From: Psettodes erumei
Taxonomy: Eukaryota; Chordata; Actinopteri; Pleuronectiformes; Psettodidae
Direction of reading: 5' to 3'
Assembly: GCA_016785225.1 (NCBI GenBank)
Contig: JAFBJZ010000827.1
Coordinates: forward strand, 838,001-902,000
DNA: 64,000 nt
In this document: piece by piece, positions 10,132 through 22,900 of the stretch
How positions within the stretch are numbered: the stretch's first letter is position 1
Layout: each line of letters begins with the position of its first letter
Program-made: the position numbers and the translations under genes
Notes under the pieces: generated by a model
The model's database searches: none
The model's input: the letters and a program-made list of their open reading frames with translations, nothing else
What the model was told of the DNA's origin: nothing

Positions 10132-13100
10132 TTAAAGCCGGGGTGGGGTCCCGTGACCCCTCGTGTGCCTTTCCAGCAAAAGCTCAGTGACACGGCTGAT
10201 GACGTCCGGATGCAGCAGACAGTCCAACAGGTCGTTGGTGCTTATTACTGCGCGTCTGGATTCCTCGTAATCCTTGAAGTCCTCTTGAAATTCGCCCGCG
10301 CAGTTCCCCGCGGATTTGACGTCCGGATGTTTCGGGGTCACCTCCCTCGTTCCTGGCGAGCCTTCTCGCTGACGCGCACAGGGATGAGATGCGGTCCGAA
10401 GGGAACGGGATCTCCCGTCGATCTTTTTCTGATTTGCCCGCTGGAGTCCCGTTTAGCCGGGTGGGCGTCTCTGTTGTCCCGGGTCGGTTTCTGTCTCTGC
10501 GCGCAGGCCCTGACGGCCAGGTTCACGTACTGCATGTTCTCACTATGGGATGTGACGCCTTCCTGTGGAAACATAACACAGGCAAAAATGTGACGCAGTT
10601 CCCTGAGCACGATCTATTCACCTCTGTGTGTTGGGCTAGTATTACATCCAAAGGTCAAAGGGCAAAGCAGCATCTGATTTTGTGGTTTAAATCCAAACTT
10701 TGGGACTGAAGCGTATGCGAGCCTGTTAATCCCGGTGCAGGATGTGAAAACAGCGTGCAGTATTAATGTGCTACCTCGGTGGGATTGAGCCAGGCGTCGG
10801 CGTTGTCGTCGCTTGGAGCACTTTTGAGGGCGCACACGACCGCCCTGGTGACGGCTTCGCTCACTCTCGCCTCATCGTCCGCTTCCTGCGCGGGGAAAGA
10901 GAGGACGAGTACGAGCGCTGCACGTCGAGATCATCACACCGAACCGCGAGGACGGTGCGGCGATCTCTCGCCGCAGGCACGGTTTGTTGTGTCTGTGACC
11001 TTGCAGGGAAAATTGGAGAGGGACTCGCCGTTTGAATAAACATTTGTCCTGCGGCTTTTTTTTTTCTTGTGCATTCGCCGCACACGCTCCTCGTCGTCCA
11101 CATCCACTCATCATAATGACAGCGGATCTTTCACCGCCGGGCCCGTTTATTACTCAAAACTGAGAGGGAGCCTTCATCCGGGAGCGAGGGCTCTTCAGAG
11201 CTGACGTGCCTTACCGACCAAAGTCATGGGGCGTCTTCTCAGTATTATTATTTTTTTTTAAATGTAATTAAATTTTTTACCGGCTTTGAGCTGAAGAGTT
11301 CAGCTGCTTCTTACCAACTCGATCCAGGAGTTGACGCTGACCGTGATGGGATCCACCGACTCCACGTAGTGCCACCAGTGTCTGGGAACATACAGCACCT
11401 GAGCCAGGAGATAAAACACCACCAGGAGCTTAGACAGGCAGTTTGGAGGCATCGCACCCCACCCACACCCACCCCCACCCACCCACCCACGGCTCCTGTT
11501 CGCCGTCAGACGTCTTAATGAATGTAAATCCAGTCGTCCACTAGATGGCAGCATGCACCTATTTCCCCCCCACTTGACTGTTCACCCATTCATAAAGTGA
11601 CTCTATTAAAGTGGTCAAGCCTTATTGATTCCCTGCCACGCACCCCCCCACCACCACCCACACCACCACCCCCATCCCCCCAACAGTAGCAGCGGTCTTG
11701 AATCATTCACAAGACAGGACATGAGGGATGATCTGTCCTCTGGTTTGATTTACAGAGGTGGAGCCGACTTGCAGGAGATTGCTGCAGAGTCCCAAACTGT
11801 CCGCTCGCTGTGTCAACAGCAGATCCAGCCAATACTATTGATCGGTCATTGATTTGGAGACAACATGCAGCCTCAAGAAGAAGAATCCAACATCGGGCGC
11901 CTTGAAGTTGACCTTGGGGGTCACGACCGTGTATTTCCCCTTGTTACTGTGTGACTAAGCGACCGGACCGTGGTCATGTGATAACACCTGAGCCAACTCC
12001 ATCAGGCTAAATAAACAGAGGTGAGATAGTGCTGGTGACTGTTAGGATTAGATTTAATCACAGCATTAAGTTCCCGCAGGTTAGGAAAGACACAGAGTCT
12101 TCTGAGCATGCGGTCAGAGTGGGGCGATCTCTGCGTTTGCTGATGCTGACACCGGGGGGGTCGCTGGTGTTCAGGCAGACAGTGACAACAGGAACATTTC
12201 TGGCTCTTGAAAAAACAATCCAGCCGGAATGTGAGAACTCCCGCAGCGACCGCGGATCAACGGTAAGTCTGTGAAAATGAGGGCACCGTGTAAAGGCTGC
12301 TCGTGATTGCACAACACGACTCTGTCATAACTTTACTGACTCATCTGCACGACCCTGGACTTCTCCCCTTACGGGACGGGACGGCTTGGCGTTAACGTAG
12401 CCGCTTCCTTTACTGTAACCCCCCACCCCCCAGTCCACTGAAGGTGAAACAGCCCAGCGAGCTGAGGATGCGATTGGTACGCGAGTCACGACCGTTGCCT
12501 CGCTTCGCACTTTTATGGAGGACAGCACGACAAATAAATCTCACAGCTGAGTCTACTTTTACATGTTCGGAGCTTAAGGACCAATAAAGCTATATTTTAT
12601 GGTTAGTGCTCCTGTGTCACAGGCAGTTCATCACAATAAATGCAGAGCCACGCTGTTGCATAACGTCCGACTTCTGTAAATCACTCTGGGTGGTTTTCCA
12701 ATGCCTGATAAAAAAAACAACACAGATTACAAAAAAGGGGCGTGTATACATGCATCTGTGCTACAAAAATGAAAAAGTGTGTTGCCTCAGGGGCGTAACG
12801 ACGCCGTACAGTTACTGGGTGTGATGCACGACGCAGAGCTCACGGGCCAATACAAAATGAAAAGTTTGACTGAGCACATACTCAGCGTTATTATTTCCCA
12901 CGCTTCTTTAAGATGTGCATAAAGCTGTTTGCAAGTCTATTTTAACAATTAATTGTTTAGTCTAAAATAGTAAAGATGATAATAATTTTTTTAAAGCCCA
13001 TTTCCAGCCAGTGTGATGTCAAATGATGTCTCATATTTGATATTTTCCCTTGAAAAATTGACTCAAACATTCAACGATTCTAAAAGAACTTGGCAATTTT

Positions 13101-16100
13101 TTATGGCCAAGGACACGGTCTTATTTTATTTCTTTCGAGAAAACCGTTGTGTAGATGTTCTGGCATCTGACACCTGCCACACCATGATCTCTGTGCTGCT
13201 CTTTGCTTGCTGTAACGGGGTGCTACCTGTCCTGGCTGCAGAGTGACCACGTGGACCCTGGCTCTCTGGAAGTCGGGGAACCTGCTCGGGTCCGGGCGCA
13301 GCACGTCCACCCGGCTGAAGACGCTCGACTCCTCGTAGGGGATCCTGGTCGGGTAGAGTGCGGGAGCGTCCTCTGGAGGAAAGAGGTGCCAGCGTTTCCT
13401 GCGCCACAGGCAGACGTGACTTCAGACTGAAGAACGAACGCTGTCGTTAGAAATCAATTGGGCCGTTTGTTCAGGCTGATCGGAGCCAGTAAATGACCGA
13501 GTGAGCTGTAAATTCAGGCTGAGTGGCAGCTTTCCAAAACTGTAAACAAAACTTTTACTGCACCGTGACAGAACACAGTAAATAGTAGAAATTATAAAAT
13601 CATTTTTAACAATGCTTTATATAATCTCTGCTCATTGGCTGCTACAGCGGCCAAGCAATAAAAACTCAAAAAGGAGGATTCAAACTTCTAAATCCTCTGT
13701 TTGTCTGTGAGATCATCAAACCTGACAGGACCAAGTGCAAAAGAATCAAGAGAATCCAGTTTCCTCAACTGTTCCCAACAGTTTGGGAGCTTATTAAAAA
13801 CTCTCCATTATTGCCGTCATTGTCACAAACGTCGTGGACTCAATCTGCACGTTGTATTTTTGTGTCTCGGCGGAGTCGAAGCTCCAGCTGAATTCCATTC
13901 CATCTGAGGTCGATACCAAATAAAAGAACCTGAGGCCCAATTACAAGGCGCGAGATAAAACTGTTCACATGCGGTGCGGCAGTGCAACTGTATTAAACTC
14001 TAGTTTACATGCAGATGGTGCGTGTCTCCCACATTTCTGACTCTGCAGTGCAGAACTGTTTCTTATACCGCGCGGATCATTTGACCATATCACAAGTGCC
14101 ACGGCCTCTTTCACTGCAAGTTACGCCTCCGTTTTGATTTGTGCTCCTTTTCATTAAAGCCTCTGTTGTGACTCAAAGACGTATCGACTAAATCTACGAG
14201 GGAAATGAGCGATGCTTTACTAAATGTCCTCTCGAGTTTCGGTGCAAATTGAAAGTGGCATCTCAGATCTGTCAACAACTGGCTGCACTCAAACATATAA
14301 ATTTAAAAAAAATTTATATATCCAACTGGTCAGCTTTCTTTCTGATTTGTGGCGGACACAGACATGTAACATTTGTCATTTAAAAACCTGCTAAAAGTGC
14401 AGCGAGCTCCGGGGTGTAATCTGTTCTGTCTGCTTTGGTGCAAATAAATTGACGGTTCGGTCTTTCTTACCGTCCCTGTACCTGCAGGACCAGGTTGCAG
14501 CCGTAAGAGTCCATGTGGCACGGCGTGTTCGCCCCCTCTGTGCCCAGCCACAAGGTGCTCTCCTTCCCATCACGCCCCTCGAACCCAAAGTCGGACCACT
14601 TCACGTCCTGCAACGCGCGCGGCACATTGAAATGACAATTATTCATCCAAAATAATGTGAATATATAACCGGCCGATTTTTCAAATTACAAGCCTCATTT
14701 CTTTTTTGTGTCCGTGATAATGACTTGACACAGAGACACACAGCTCACGTTTTCGCAAACCGTGCCGCCGGCTCGCAGACGTGCCCCCACCTCATCAGCT
14801 GCTTTTGACAGGCCCCATTATGTGTGACCAGCGCAGGTCTGTGTCGACGAACCAAACGACAACATTTGTCGTCTTTCAAGAAACACCGACCTGTCAATCA
14901 CGTCCCGTCAGAGCAGGAAGGTGCAGCAATCACACCAGCAGTCTGAGTAATGAAGTCTTTTATGCAGACAGCTGTAAACGACAGCCCGGTCAATCTCGCC
15001 TTCAGGCGGCCCTTTTTCCCGGTGCCATTTATCCTGCAAAAAGCCTGTTTCTGCCTGTCTCAAAGGCATGAATGTCAGCGGGCAATAATTGCAGGTGGAT
15101 GCCCAATAAAAATTTATCACTGAGATAAAAATGAAATGAACGTGTGTCAGTGGCTCGACAAAAGGATGGCACTTTTATGTCTTTACCTACCTGAGGACAA
15201 GAATAGCAGCTAATATAAAGTTGTTACAGGGAAAAAGCTTTTTCATTATAATTGAAAATGTCAAAACAAGCAGGAAAAAAAACACACACACCAAATAATG
15301 CAAGAATTTAAATGAACCTTCCGAGGAAAAAAAAAAGACACAATTTTGACCCTTTCGATTTCTTTTTCCCAATTAGATTTTTAATTTGTTGATAAGGCAA
15401 AGCCATATTAACTCAATTATAAGGTAATGTTATGTTCTAAATTAAACTTTAAGTAAACTGCTTAGCTTCTTAAAATGTTAATTGCCACCTCAAGTAAAAT
15501 GTGGCATCCGTGTGTGTGTGAGATTACAAATTTTTGAGTCATGTGTAATTCATAAACCAGTCATACATCACCTGCTCCACCAGCGTGCGATTATGTTTGT
15601 TCAGAGAACAGCAATTAAAATATTGACATACATGGACATAATAATGAAAACCCTGATAAAACAAGTGTAGATACAATCAGGAGTTTCTTAGCTTTCAGAA
15701 AATTCATAGTTTGTCAAGGTTTTGTGAAGACTGAGTCCGGTACGGACCAAAACATCCCAAAGATGAGATGTTGCGTTTGGGTTTAAAAGGTCGACGCGTG
15801 CGTATGTTTGCAGGAGCCTGATTACCTCAAACATGGAAGGCTGATCTTGAAACAGGACGGCGATGTATTTGTAGTCAGCGTAAGCCCAGTACTCTGAGGA
15901 GGAGAATTCAGAGAAAGGCCCGGCGTCTGACCCAGACTGACCCCGGGTCCAGCGGAGGAAGTGCTCCAGTTTGGCCTCCACATAGGAGCACTGGGTTTCA
16001 AACAGAGGGGCTATGAGAGCGAGAGAAACAGCGAGAGAAAGAGAGTAATTGCTGGAAAATCATGATAAAGTTTGAGTGAATCCATTCAGCTGATCTGTGC

Positions 16101-17251
16101 TCAAATGAAAGCGCATCATTTAGCCGAATCACAACACTCTGCGTCATTACATAGGCATGAAATTTTGTTTTACACACGTTTATGAGGAAAATAAATCACA
16201 GCTGTAGTGATTTACTTTTGCTTTTGTTTTAGTAAATGAAGTGTGCCCACGGTTGAGTGATGGCATTTCTAATGAGCGGCGCTGTCCCGTCAGCCTGTCA
16301 GCTGTTCCGGCTGAAAAAGAGGATTTAGAAATCTAATTATCTTGCTTTTATCAGAGGACACGCTCTCCATTATTCATCACAGGAGGATACATTACTGTAG
16401 CTGTTTCAGAGCCACACGGAGGACAAAATACACCAGGTGCTCAAAAGCAAAAGCCCCCATTGCTTTTTTCTAAAAAACAAATTTGGTTATGTGACATTTT
16501 AAATCAGATTATTAAACAATACCTAATCAGGTCCTGCTAACTACCATCTAATCTTTTAATAATCGCTTGTCAGAGGATGAACTACACAAGACCGCAGGCA
16601 GTTATTATGTGATCACTGACAACTGGGTGCAAGTACAGAATTGCTATGCGAGGTTCGGTGCATTGATGTGATTGGGATCATAAAAACAGTGAAATGGGTA
16701 AATTATATATTATGTTGACAGTTAAGCGTGCGCTTTGGCCGGGCCATTTTGGATTAATGTCCAGTGGATATTTTGGTTAAAGAAAAATTAGACTCCTAAA
16801 TCATGATTTTTGTGTGATTTTTTTTTTTTTTACATTGCCCTCATTTTATTTTTTTCTTATAATATATTCTATTCTTGTATCTATTCATCCATCTATCATA
16901 CTTTTATGATAGATGGGAGTGCAGTGGGTAGCCCAAATTGAATGTGTTTGGGACACACGAGTCTCGTTTTATTCTGCAGGTTCAGTCCTGGTGATTAATT
17001 ACGCAGGAATCATTCCAACCCAGATCTGTCTGCATTAATCTGCTGCTCTTACTGTTCCTCTCCTCTTTCCTCCCAAGTCTGAATCGGATCGGTTTGTCGC
17101 CGAGGCAGCGGGACAGGTGCTCCACCGTCCAGCGGAGAACGGGCCAGTCGCAGGTCATGTTCGTGAAGACCGCCGGCTGCTGCAGCTGATGCAGAATCCT
17201 CTGGGTCTCCTCCGGGCCGAAGGCTTTGACGGAGTGGGGGGCGGTGGCCAT
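10132..17251 (-). CDS. hspbap1: HSPB1-associated protein 1 (JmjC-fold), with frame break in last exon
   Basis: Cupin/JmjC-domain protein named for binding the small heat-shock protein HSPB1; the catalytic activity is not well defined. Coding exons, in transcript order: 17251-17053, 16010-15826, 14607-14471, 13398-13227, 11398-11315, 10885-10775, 10562-10132. Donors, acceptors and phases agree for the first six junctions. The start MATAPHS is followed by QQPAVFTNMTCDWP, as in vertebrate orthologues. The Fe(II)-site HxD is H159-M-D161, and the distal His is H241 in RHWWHYVES. The rest of the jelly-roll (RKRWHLFPPED, YPTRIPYEESSVF, VNSWIEL) is intact. The last exon is broken. The frame continuing from exon 6 ends at TGA 10338-10340 (370 residues), while the conserved C-terminus (ISTNDLLDCLLHP) lies in another frame down to TAA 10132-10134. 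One missing base between about 10285 and 10345 would account for this. Human HSPBAP1 has 488 residues. Confidence 0.92.
10886..17052 (-). other. hspbap1 introns
   Basis: The introns lie at 10886-11314, 11399-13226, 13399-14470, 14608-15825 and 16011-17052; the short intron 10563-10774 lies just below. They hold low-complexity C-rich tracts (11455-11492, 11640-11682), AT-rich stretches and scattered short simple repeats. I see no second gene, RNA gene or recognisable transposon in them. Confidence 0.5.
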
Positions 17252-17277
17252 GGCCTGTATCCTACACTGAGAGCGGG
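17053..17277 (-). other. hspbap1: First coding exon of hspbap1 with likely 5' boundary
   Basis: On the minus strand a CATTGTTGCAG acceptor precedes position 17277, and the ATG follows at 17251. The donor is AACA|GTAAGA at 17053/17052. The next upstream donor in a CpG-rich setting is at 18049, so exon 1 is probably non-coding. Confidence 0.6.
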
Positions 17278-18048
17278 CTGCAACAATGAGGATGTGGATA
17301 CAGTTTAGCTGATAAACAAATGGTGTTTAAGATGCAAAGTCACATTATCACAGAGCTTCTATCAGTGACTGCAAGCTAAGATAGGCCTCCTCTTCTACAG
17401 GACAAAGGTTGTGTGTCTCCTGACTGCAAATGTTCCTCCCTCAGTGCTGTGAAACACCCACAGCTGTGCTCTCACTGAAAGTGCACTGACCAGTAAACCC
17501 GGGGAGCGTTTGGGCAGAAGAGGAAACCGAAGCTTCCCTAAACAACAGGTATCTCATTAGGTCCCATTCAAAAGTCTGTCGAGCGGACAGGTGAATGTAA
17601 TGTGAATGTGTCATCGCAGATCGGTAGTTTCATACATTTATCTTTAACATTCATCATCAACGTCACAGTTTGCATGAGTCAATAACCAACCCAGTTCAGA
17701 CGACCACTGTCACTGGCACACTGGTAAACCCATTACATTGCTCCTTGTCATATTTCATTAAACATTTCTCGCCTAATTAAACTACTTCCGCGCCATAAAC
17801 TATCTCAATGCCCTACACATCCAGGTGAGGCGGCTAACTATCTTTACGGGACAGAATGGGGCAACGTGGTTACGTCGTGTTTTAATGTGGAACTTGAATC
17901 AAACTGAGACACAATAAGTTCACCCCCACAGTAAATAATGAGACGATGCTAACGGCTAGCCTCTGTGTGTGCAAAAGCTAAAGTCGGCTCGCTTCGCGGA
18001 AACAGAGAGGCCCCTGAGAGTGTCTGTGGACAAAAACAGGGTACTCAC

Positions 18049-18200
18049 CTTCCACTACACGTGCACTCGAGGTCCGGGCGGAAGTAAACAAATATCACAT
18101 GACGGTGACGTGTTTCTGCGTGAACCCGAGCGCCTCGCCGCGAATCCGCTCCATTCGGGCTCCGCCGGCGCCGCAACAGCCCCGCTCGAGCCAACGCTCC
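18049..18200 (-). other. hspbap1: Putative non-coding exon 1 of hspbap1
   Basis: On the minus strand GTGGAAG|GTGAGTACC is a strong splice donor ending at 18049, in GC-rich DNA 0.8 kb upstream of the hspbap1 start codon. It has the right strand and place to be the 5'UTR exon. The upper limit given is approximate, because no transcription start can be read from the sequence. Confidence 0.5.
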
Positions 18201-18421
18201 GGACGAGCCAAAATGGCGGCTCAGCGACAACAGTTTCCGCGCTCGAGCCGCTCCAGCTCGCACATGCGCAGTGAAGTTAAGTGACATAAACGGGAGGTAA
18301 CGGCTGTTTTTGTTTTGTGTGGTTGACAGAAGCCAGGCGAGACGTCCGCGCACTCCCGTTACCACGAAGACGTTTGGGCCGGAACACGAACTGCACTGAC
18401 GACACGAGTCGACACTCGACC
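18050..18421. promoter_or_regulatory. Bidirectional hspbap1 / slc49a4 promoter
   Basis: Only about 370 bp separate the inferred hspbap1 exon-1 donor (minus) and the slc49a4 ATG (plus). The block is CpG-rich and lacks an obvious TATA box. Visible motifs are a perfect YY1-type AAAATGGCGGC at 18210-18220, an ETS-like GGAAGT near 18080, TCACATGA (MiT/TFE M-box type) at 18095-18102, TGACGT near 18106, and a partial NRF1-like CATGCGCA near 18262. This arrangement is usual for divergent housekeeping genes. Confidence 0.7.
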
Positions 18422-19949
18422 ATGGGTGCCGGTTCGAGCACCGAGGCCGAAAGGGAGCCGCTTCTCAGGCCTGCCGCCGCGGAGGCGAACGTTCAGCCAG
18501 TAAACAGCAGAGTGTACGGGAGAAGATGGCTGGTTCTGACCCTGTTCTCCCTGCTGGGGCTGCTGCAGGGGATGGTGTGGAACTTCTGGGGCCCCATCCA
18601 GAACTCGGCCGTCCACGCGTACGGCTTCACCAAGTCCGACATCGCGGTCCTGGTGCTGTGGGGCCCGGTGGGGTTCGTCCCCTGGCTGCTGTTTATGTGG
18701 TTAATGGATAAAAAAGGTGAGCTGTTCTTATCTGGTACACTGTGTCCTATCTGCTCACCGCGATGTTTGGACTCCTCGTTTCGACCCCAGCCTCAATTCA
18801 CTGGAAAGTTTACACAGGTCTCAGATTACAATGGAACCAGAACTTTTCCCAAGATGATCACATTTATTAGATATTTCCTCCAGTTAATCGACTGGCACTG
18901 GGTTTGGAGTCTCTCATTGGCATTATTTATTTTCAGAATAATCTGTTATAATTTAATATTATAAGTGTGTAAACTGTGAATAAGTGTCCATCATAATTTA
19001 AAAAAAAGAAGTTTAAACTGATCTATATTCAAATATTCCAGGTTTTAAGCAAGCAAACACAAAAATCAGGACTTGTAAGAACAGCAAATATCCTTTGCTT
19101 GATAACCTCATTAAGCAATTAATCAACTGTAAGAAATGTTGACAGTCTTCTGCCAATTAATTGACAGGTTTCATTTTTGTCTGTCCAAATGTAAGGTTGA
19201 CAGTTGGTAATTGATGGACACTATCTTACATAGCACTGACTACCACTGATGACTGAAGGGTTTTCCTGTGTCCAGTGTTCCATGTGGCAGAGTTGGACAC
19301 ATTTTGAGTTTAGTTAAAAACTGCTGACGTGAGATCAGCGACTCTTGAAAGGCGCTTAAGACAACAGAGGATTTTGTAAAGCGCCTCTGAGTGACGGCCA
19401 GGAAGCCTGAAGAAGCCCTCAGCACCTCAGCCCGAGTCAGGCGCCCTTCACCCAACCAGTTCCTCCACATCACCTGACTGACGTGTTGTAGTTACCGCCC
19501 GGGCCGGACCGTCAGATGACAAGTAACAACATCACAGTAACCAGGCTGACAATGAATTAAAGACCACAAGTGGAATCTGGCCAAGAAATTACACAACTGG
19601 TCTTGTGATTCTGATTCATCAGCACTGAGTTGTTCTGTGCGCCATGTATGTTTGCCTGACCTAAACACAGATTGTTACCTCATATCTGTCGCTCTCGGCG
19701 AGCGGTAAAAAGCTTTTTACTGACAAGACAGTGTGAGGTAAAATAATCCAGCTGTCGATGCCCCGCAGACCTGCAAAGGTCCTGCTCATCTTTACAACTA
19801 CCTTGCAGATAAGTCAGCCCCTGAGTCATATATTGAATTAGGGCAGCTCATTCAGCGCTCGCAAATTGTGTTAAGTGGTGGTGTGACCTTGTTTAAAACC
19901 CTGCGTAACAGCCGGAGGCTGCAACAGACCTGAAGTGTTATCTGTGTAA

Positions 19950-19982
<33 letters not shown>

Positions 19983-22900
19983 GGGAAAATGCTCAGCTTC
20001 CCTCCGGGAGATCCTCTGACCTGAGGGAAGAAACTGTTCTCGATAAACAACACGGCATCCGAGACTGACTCTTATACAAGAATCACAAATGAGAGACAAA
20101 GATCGACTAATTGCTTGTTTTGATTTGTTTAACCTACACTTTGAATTTAAATATATTCAAGTTACAGTCATGTAAATCAGGAAAACAAAGTAAATTAACA
20201 CATAATGACAAGAGACAGCTCATTTCCCCCACAGAGCCAGGCTGGCACACCATGACCTGCTTTTTTCTTCCCCCATCAGTGATCAATAAAGTACAATTCT
20301 ACCCCCGGCCCTGTTTGACAGTGGTAATGACATAGTGGTAGTCAGACTTCTGTAAATGACAATTCTCATTGAAAGAGAAGGAGAGAGAAGTAGAGACGTT
20401 CCCTTAAACGGACGTCACGTGGGTGAAACTGAGAACAGAGACTTTCAAGTTGACAGAAAACTGCTGTTTGTCTGGAGCGTTGCTGTGACAAGTGACAAAA
20501 AAATAAGGAACTCTGGGATTCCTGACACTTATTTAAATGAGTTATTATTGGCCACATACACTCAGTTGCCAGTTTATTAGGTACATCAAGTTAAAACTAA
20601 TGGTAATAATAAGTATAACTGACGTGATGCTGTAGAACTGCATTGAGTTATTCTGTGGCAGAAAGGGCGAAAAGAAAATACAGTACAGTACCGACCAGCT
20701 GTTTGTCACCTGGACAGGAAAGGTATGGGGCAAGGGAGGACGTTTTTATCAAAAAAACCTGCAGCTCCTGTGATGTGGATATCACTCCTGGCTTTTGATA
20801 AGATTTTAATTTTTTTTTTTTTTTTTTGGCCATTTCCCTGACGGTATCTTGTGTCTTCCAGGTCTGCGGGCATCCCTCCTCCTCTCGGCCTTCTTCATGC
20901 TGCTGGGAGCGGCCCTGCGGAGCATCCCGCTGACAGACGAGCCTCTCAGACGATGGTAAGGCTGCTCGCTGCAGATGATTTAATGTGTGTGTGTGTGATG
21001 GTGATCCTTTGAAAATTTTTGGAAAGGAGACTGTGAGTGACTCGTGATCTCCGGCGCTGTCATAAGCCTCCCATCATGTCCATAATTTGATTTTATGAGG
21101 CAAACTTTTTATGCCGCACCCGATTCAGGAGCAGCCATGTGCACTGTGCAGCAGTTTATGAACAAAAAGAGCTCCTTGTTGTTAAAAGTCGGGGCCGCTC
21201 CTCGTCTAATGAGTTCACCATGATTTGTAATGTGACGACAGGATTAGTCGATGCACAGATAATGAAATTGCAACCATTTTTCAAAATTAGTTATTTTTGA
21301 GCAGGTCTGGTTTTAGTTTTCTATCGTTGATATTTTTGACTGTAAAAACACAGTTTGAATAGTGGAGAAGTATAACAAGAATATTTTGCTGGGGTTTTTT
21401 TTGGCTTTTCATGTTTCAAATTGAAAAATAATTGGTCACGCTGCGAATGACACTGCTGGCTGATCATGTTAGTTGTAGCATGCTAGCACGCTAATCGACA
21501 CTAAACACAAAGTCTCCAACCACCATTTCACTTTTCTGCTGCTGTTTACAAATGTAGCTCTTCATCCATTCATTCATTCATTTATTCATTCTAAAGAAAA
21601 AAATCCCACCAGCAGTTGCTACAAAACATGTTGTTGTGGTTTAGTTTTATTGAAAAATAATTTCCAGGAGACGGGGACGGACTGACAGACTGAGATTGCC
21701 ATCTGTAAGACGGGAAAAGCTGAATTGCACCGGGATGATCATCAGTACAACAGGCAGTGGTTACTATTATTTCTGGGTTCCAGGTTGTTATGCTGTGTGC
21801 TGATCCAAGCAAAAGTTTCTTTTTCTTCTAAGTCCAGACCTGGAGCTGCAGAAAGAGGCAGTCAGAGAGCATTCGGTCTCCAGAGGACAGAAAGACGGCT
21901 CAATACTGTGCGGCTCCTTCACTCCTTTCTTATGTCCTTGCTGCCGGGTTCCTTATCAGGCGGCATTTGGACCGGCCGTCGTGGGAAAACATAAAAAAGA
22001 ATCCCATTATTCTTATTGTTTCATTCTCTGTTTTACTCGTGAGCCCAGTGTCCCTCTTTGACAAAGTGCAAGAACCCGGAGAAGGTCGTTTCAATTATAA
22101 CCTGCCTGTTAAAAATTGTCTGAGTCGTAATCTGTCTAACGATTCCTACTGGGCTCCAAAATGAGGCAGTACATCATAAAATATCAATACATAGCGGAAA
22201 TTGTATTTCTGCAGAATGAGTCACATATAGATTTCACTCCATGGATTTGAGGATTTTCAAAATAATTTTGGGCTTTCGGTGAGCGGATAAATCAATTTTG
22301 TTTCTCAGTCTCTTTCTGTCTGTGTCTCACGGGGCTGCGGTAAGAAAGTCATCAGTTCGCTAAGAAAGCTTACGTTATACAGATAAAGGTCAATCGTACG
22401 GGAAATGAAAAGATTCAGTTGAAGTACATTAGGAAGACGGATCACGACAGCGGCGAAGTTCGAAAACAGTATTTACAGTTTGCTGCGAAATGCAAAGTTT
22501 CGCTTCCGGGTTTGTCGCCTGTCTGTGTGTGTTTTTTTGCCATGCTCGCACACTTCACAGCTCTGAATCAACAGTCACGTGCTTTAACGTGTCCGACCAA
22601 TCCGCACCCGTGCTGTGATTTGTATTGTCCTATATCATATAGTTAATATATAATATATTTCTCTGTCCACAATCTGAACCACGACACGTGCGGGCGGTAA
22701 GATCGTGTCAGAGTGTCGTATCGCGATATCGGTTCCATGGCGACGCGACGACGCGTGACGCATTTATGTCCCCCCCCGTGCGCACGCGCGATAACAGCGG
22801 CGGCCGGGAGCGAAGGTGCGCGCGAGGATCGCATACGGGTACTTTCAGGTTTTGGCACACGATCCGGCTTAGTGTGTGCGTGCGTGCGCGCGCGTGCGTG

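Larger units (their letters stand above)
18717..20861 (+). other. slc49a4 intron 1
   Basis: It contains a 30-bp (AC)n tract at 19951-19980 and ends in a long T-rich tract before the acceptor at 20861. Around 20558-20590 a sequence with TTTATTAGGTACA resembles a recurrent interspersed fish/vertebrate repeat end. No coding exon was recognised. Confidence 0.5.

Noticed and set aside
10338..10562. Treating the 370-residue frame as the true hspbap1 C-terminus
   Set aside because: The conserved STNDLLDCLLHP tail follows within 100 bp in a different frame, so simple normal termination at 10338 is less likely than a sequence error or lesion.
21470..21505. GCTAGCATGCTAGC-like motifs, also near 23100 and 61270
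   Set aside because: Short GCTAAC/GCTAGC clusters are common in fish DNA and I could not define an element boundary.
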